From Microbacteriaceae bacterium PS02070 (GTDB lineage Bacteria; Actinomycetota; Actinomycetes; Actinomycetales; Microbacteriaceae), in contig JASCPE010000001.1 in NCBI GenBank assembly GCA_029959865.1, forward strand, positions 744,001 to 808,000: DNA of 64,000 nucleotides. Direction: 5' to 3'. Positions 61,199-64,000 of this stretch are shown here, piece by piece. The position numbers were made by a program, and so were the translations under genes. The notes beneath the pieces were generated by a model, which had not been told where the DNA came from, did no database searches, and was given only the letters and a program-made list of their open reading frames with translations. Numbering within the stretch: the stretch's first letter is position 1; each line of letters starts with the position of its first letter.

Positions 61199-61759
61199 TC
61201 ACCGCACCCGGTGCACGTCGATGTCTTGTCCTCCGTCGAGGTCACGACAGTCGACACGGATGGCACCGTGTGCGCGGAGGTAGTCTCGGGCTCCTTCGTC
61301 GCCGACCAAGGACCGTCGCAGCGGCGCCCAGTGATCGCGGCCGAGAAGAACCGGGTGTCCGGGGCCGTGTGCGTAGACCGCGCGCGCGAGCGCTCCCGGG
61401 CCCGCATGCGCGGCCACGCGGATCGCGGCCTCCGTGGGAAGGTCGGGGAGATCCACGAGAGATACGAGGGCTGCGTCCTCATCGGTTCCCAGCGCGCCAA
61501 GTCCTGCGTCGAGCGAGCGTGACATGCCCTCTGCCCAGCTCTCTGCGATGACCACCTCAGCTGCCGGCGGTACAAGGCGGGCCGCGGCCTTCGCCTCTGC
61601 GCCGAGAACGATGAGGACACGGCTGCATCCTGCGGCCCGCATTACGTCGTACGCGCGAACCACCCACGATAGTCCTTCGGGGGTGTGCTCCAGGGCCTTC
61701 GGCCGTCCGTTGCGTCGGCCCGCTCCTGCGGCAAGGACGAGGCCGGCAAGTGAGCGCAT
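61199..61759 (-). CDS. MobA/MocA-like nucleotidyltransferase
   Basis: A 186-residue NTP-transferase (LAGLVLAAGAGRRNGRPKAL with the GxGxRxG(x)PK nucleotide motif; VSLVDLPDLP is the metal-binding stretch). Beside xdhC and the dehydrogenase subunit it is likely the molybdenum-cofactor cytidylyltransferase (MocA) needed for xanthine dehydrogenase type enzymes. It is shorter than many relatives. ATG 61759 is used; a long extension into the xdhC frame is not. Confidence 0.85.
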   Translation of the reverse strand: MRSLAGLVLAAGAGRRNGRPKALEHTPEGLSWVVRAYDVMRAAGCSRVLIVLGAEAKAAARLVPPAAEVVIAESWAEGMSRSLDAGLGALGTDEDAALVSLVDLPDLPTEAAIRVAAHAGPGALARAVYAHGPGHPVLLGRDHWAPLRRSLVGDEGARDYLRAHGAIRVDCRDLDGGQDIDVHRVR

Positions 61760-61861
61760 GGCGGTCAGTGTAGGCGCTGCGCAGGAGCCGTGCGTGTCAG
61801 CCGCGTGCCTTCCCCGAAACATTGCCGGAGGATAATCGGGCGCACCACAGAGGAGACGCCC

Positions 61862-62986
61862 GTGTTCGACATTGCCGCATCGCTGCTCGCGGAACTGACC
61901 GCGGGGCGCACCGTCGCCGTGTCGACCGTCGTCGGCGTTGTCGGGAGCGGTCCGCGTCTGCCCGGATCGGCGATGGCGTTCACCGACGATGATCGCGCGA
62001 TCGGGAGCATCTCTGGGGGCTGCATCGAATCCGACCTGTACTCGGTCGGGATGGGCGTGCTGGGTGGGGACGCCCCACGCCGGGACGAGTTCGGGATCTC
62101 CGATGACGTCGCACTCCGTGCGGGAATGGCGTGCGGCGGAGATCTTTCTGTCTTCACCACTACGGTCTCGCCCGCCGATAGCGAGGCGCGCGCCGAGCTT
62201 GAACGCGCCGTGGGCGGCGAGGCAGCCGCGCTCGCCCTCGTCATGGAGGGGCCCGACGCTCTCGTCGGACGGATCATCACCCTCCGTGACTCTGAGGGCG
62301 ATGACAGCGTCGACGCCGTGCGACGCCGGGTGCGTGACGCCCTCGCCGGAGCCGCCCGAGCGGGCCGTTCGGGCATCGTCGACACCGATTGCGACGGAAC
62401 GCATGTTCGCGCCGCACTCATCGTCCACGTCACCCCACCCCGGCTGATCATCGTGGGGGCGGTCGATGTCGCTGCCGCCCTGTGCGAGGCAGCCAGCCTC
62501 GTCGGTTACGCCGTCACGGTGTGCGACGCGCGACCCCTCTTCGCCACGACCGAGCGCTTCCCCGCCGCCGCCGCGGTCGTCACCGCCTGGCCCGACGAGT
62601 ACCTGGCAGAGACCGTCGTCGATCAGCGCACCGCCGTCTGCGTACTCACCCACGAGGAACGATTCGCGACCTCTGCTGTCGCTCTCGCGCTGAGCCTGCC
62701 CGTCGGGTACGTCGGAGCGATGGGGTCACGCCGTACCGACCGAGCCCGTCGCGCGGCCCTGCGTGAGGCAGGTGTCCCCGCAGAGGCCCTCGCCCGCCTG
62801 CACTCGCCGATCGGACTGGATCTCGGTGGTGCGACGCCCGCTGAGACCGCGATTTCGATCCTGGCCGAGATCATTGCCGAGCGGTCCGGCCGCGGCGCGC
62901 AGCCGCTCCGTGAGAGCGAGGGAGATATTCGCGCGATCGATCGCTCAGCCGCGCTGCTGCGCGAGCCGCCAGACACGATCGCGTGA
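61862..62986 (+). CDS. XdhC/CoxI family protein
   Basis: A 374-residue accessory factor for molybdenum hydroxylases. The XdhC motif GSGPRLPGSAMAF and ISGGCIESDLY stand at the front; the C-terminal Rossmann part has IIVGAVDVAAALCEAA, TAWPDEYL and VGYVGAMGSRRTD. It helps insert the sulfurated Moco. GTG 61862 follows GAGGAG; a longer reading starts at 61790. The 3' end overlaps the convergent gene by 42 bp. Confidence 0.9.
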   Translation: MFDIAASLLAELTAGRTVAVSTVVGVVGSGPRLPGSAMAFTDDDRAIGSISGGCIESDLYSVGMGVLGGDAPRRDEFGISDDVALRAGMACGGDLSVFTTTVSPADSEARAELERAVGGEAAALALVMEGPDALVGRIITLRDSEGDDSVDAVRRRVRDALAGAARAGRSGIVDTDCDGTHVRAALIVHVTPPRLIIVGAVDVAAALCEAASLVGYAVTVCDARPLFATTERFPAAAAVVTAWPDEYLAETVVDQRTAVCVLTHEERFATSAVALALSLPVGYVGAMGSRRTDRARRAALREAGVPAEALARLHSPIGLDLGGATPAETAISILAEIIAERSGRGAQPLRESEGDIRAIDRSAALLREPPDTIA

Positions 62987-64000
62987 CATCGGCGTTTCCA
63001 TCGGACGCACCCCGAGAGCACGTCGCACCGCGTTCGCGATGGCGGGGGCGACGGGGTTGAACGGTGACTCGCTCATCGACTTCGCACCGAACGGCCCGAG
63101 CTCATCGCTCGTCTGCGCGAAGTAGACCTCCGTCTCCGGGATGTCGGCCATCTGCGGCACCCGATACTGACGAAACGATGGATTCGCGACGGCACCGTCC
63201 TCGTCGAGGCTGACCTCTTCGTAGAGCGCGGCGCCGATGGCTTGGGCCGCACCGCCCTCAATCTGGCCGCGGCATTGCTCCGGATTCATCACGGTGCCCG
63301 CATCCGCCGCCTGAACGGACTGGAGGATGCGCACGATCCCGGTCAACGGATCGACGGCCACCCGCACGGCGTGGACGTTGAATGCGAGGGAACGCTGCTC
63401 ACCGTATTCCCCCGCCTCCGCGCGCACGCCGTCCCCGTCGCGGAACTCGGCAGGAACAGCGGCGATCACCCGATCGAAGTCCAGGAGCGTGCCATCCGGG
63501 GTCCGCACGCCGTCCCGCTCGAGCCGGCACTGCGCCGATGTGCTTCCGCTGAGCGAGTCAGCAGCCGCCTCGAGCGTCTTGCGGAGGGTGATCGCCGCGG
63601 AATGCAACGCTTTGCCGGCGACCGTGGTGCCAGCCGAGGCGAACGCGCCGGTGTCGTACCGCGCCTCGTCGGTGTCGGAGTTGTGCAGCCGGATCCGTTC
63701 CGGGTCGGTGGCGAGGTCGGTGGAGACGATCTGGGTGTGCACCGTCGTGGTGCCGTTGCCGAACTCGCTCGTGCCGACTCCGACGTCGTAGTGCCCGTCG
63801 GGGCGCAACGTCACGGACACCTCGGAGACGTGTCCGAACGGCGCCATCGTTGCGATCATCGCGACGGACATGCCCTCTCCCACGAGCCAGCGCTCCCCGG
63901 GCGGAGCTTCCACGCCGTTGCCACGTTCCATCGCCGTTTGAGCGAGGTCCAGGCATTCGTTCAGCCCATGGCTGCCCCAGACAAGGTCATGCTCGGGCTC
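62945..64000 (-). CDS. molybdopterin-binding xanthine dehydrogenase-type subunit, partial
   Basis: At least 351 residues of a Moco-binding large subunit, open at the right edge of the window (its N-terminal part lies beyond). Visible pieces are VGTSEFGNGTTTVHTQIVS, GAFASAGTTVAGKAL, MNPEQCRGQIEGGAAQAIGAAL, and the active-site Glu in LGPFGAKSMSES, where xanthine dehydrogenases have GVGEPP. Substrate could be xanthine or another heterocycle or aldehyde. With the two neighbours it forms the hydroxylase locus. Confidence 0.9.
   Translation of the reverse strand, partial: EPEHDLVWGSHGLNECLDLAQTAMERGNGVEAPPGERWLVGEGMSVAMIATMAPFGHVSEVSVTLRPDGHYDVGVGTSEFGNGTTTVHTQIVSTDLATDPERIRLHNSDTDEARYDTGAFASAGTTVAGKALHSAAITLRKTLEAAADSLSGSTSAQCRLERDGVRTPDGTLLDFDRVIAAVPAEFRDGDGVRAEAGEYGEQRSLAFNVHAVRVAVDPLTGIVRILQSVQAADAGTVMNPEQCRGQIEGGAAQAIGAALYEEVSLDEDGAVANPSFRQYRVPQMADIPETEVYFAQTSDELGPFGAKSMSESPFNPVAPAIANAVRRALGVRPMETPMSRDRVWRLAQQRG

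Overview
The window is a high-GC, gene-dense bacterial chromosome segment. It most resembles a Microbacteriaceae actinobacterium such as Microbacterium. Support: a dnaK-grpE-dnaJ-hspR operon under a HAIR operator, a giant SCO7613-type membrane protein, a DtxR/IdeR-type box, many GTG starts, and many ATGA/GTGA stop-start overlaps. No plasmid or phage backbone, integrase or insertion sequence was recognised.

Layout. 0-7.3 kb: a low-molecular-weight phosphatase, a small WXG-like protein coupled to an alpha/beta-hydrolase, a holin-family membrane protein, a HisC-type aminotransferase, and a complete E1alpha-E1beta-E2 2-oxoacid dehydrogenase operon ending at a palindromic block. 7.4-15.4 kb: an aldo/keto reductase, then a zinc operon (znuA-znuC-znuB-zur-permease-TIGR03943 protein) behind a perfect Zur-type palindrome, with two further coupled genes. 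15.4-16.3 kb: a structured leader and cysteine-poor rpmB-rpmG-rpsN. 16.4-16.8 kb: three 83-bp palindromic repeats. 17.0-19.6 kb: a FadR-type regulator and two head-to-head surface-protein fragments. 19.6-35.2 kb: mostly housekeeping and envelope genes, including a 1582-residue membrane protein, HU, a CopD-CtaG fusion, a Pif1-like helicase, a heme oxygenase/DUF2470 pair with an iron box, a lipoprotein whose beta-lactamase-fold active site appears lost, an EamA exporter and an ATP-grasp protein.

35.4-50.4 kb is a defence-type island ending beside a tRNA-Gly gene. It holds a DUF2130 putative nuclease (minus strand). On the plus strand follow a protein resembling a methyltransferase-plus-specificity fusion without catalytic motifs, hsdM, hsdS, an uncharacterised protein with an RX4H motif, a DUF4230 membrane protein, a dynamin-like/DUF697-like GTPase, a DEDDh exonuclease-TerB-BRCT fusion, a Fic enzyme and hsdR. 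This composite type I restriction locus is the best candidate for an undescribed multi-gene system.

50.5-64 kb returns to core-like genes: dcd, a HelD-like helicase, two divergent MarR-like regulators sharing an operator array, a UMF1 transporter, the heat-shock operon, and a molybdenum-hydroxylase locus (MobA-like protein, XdhC, and a xanthine dehydrogenase subunit cut by the right edge). All functions are read from sequence motifs and context; no database search was run.
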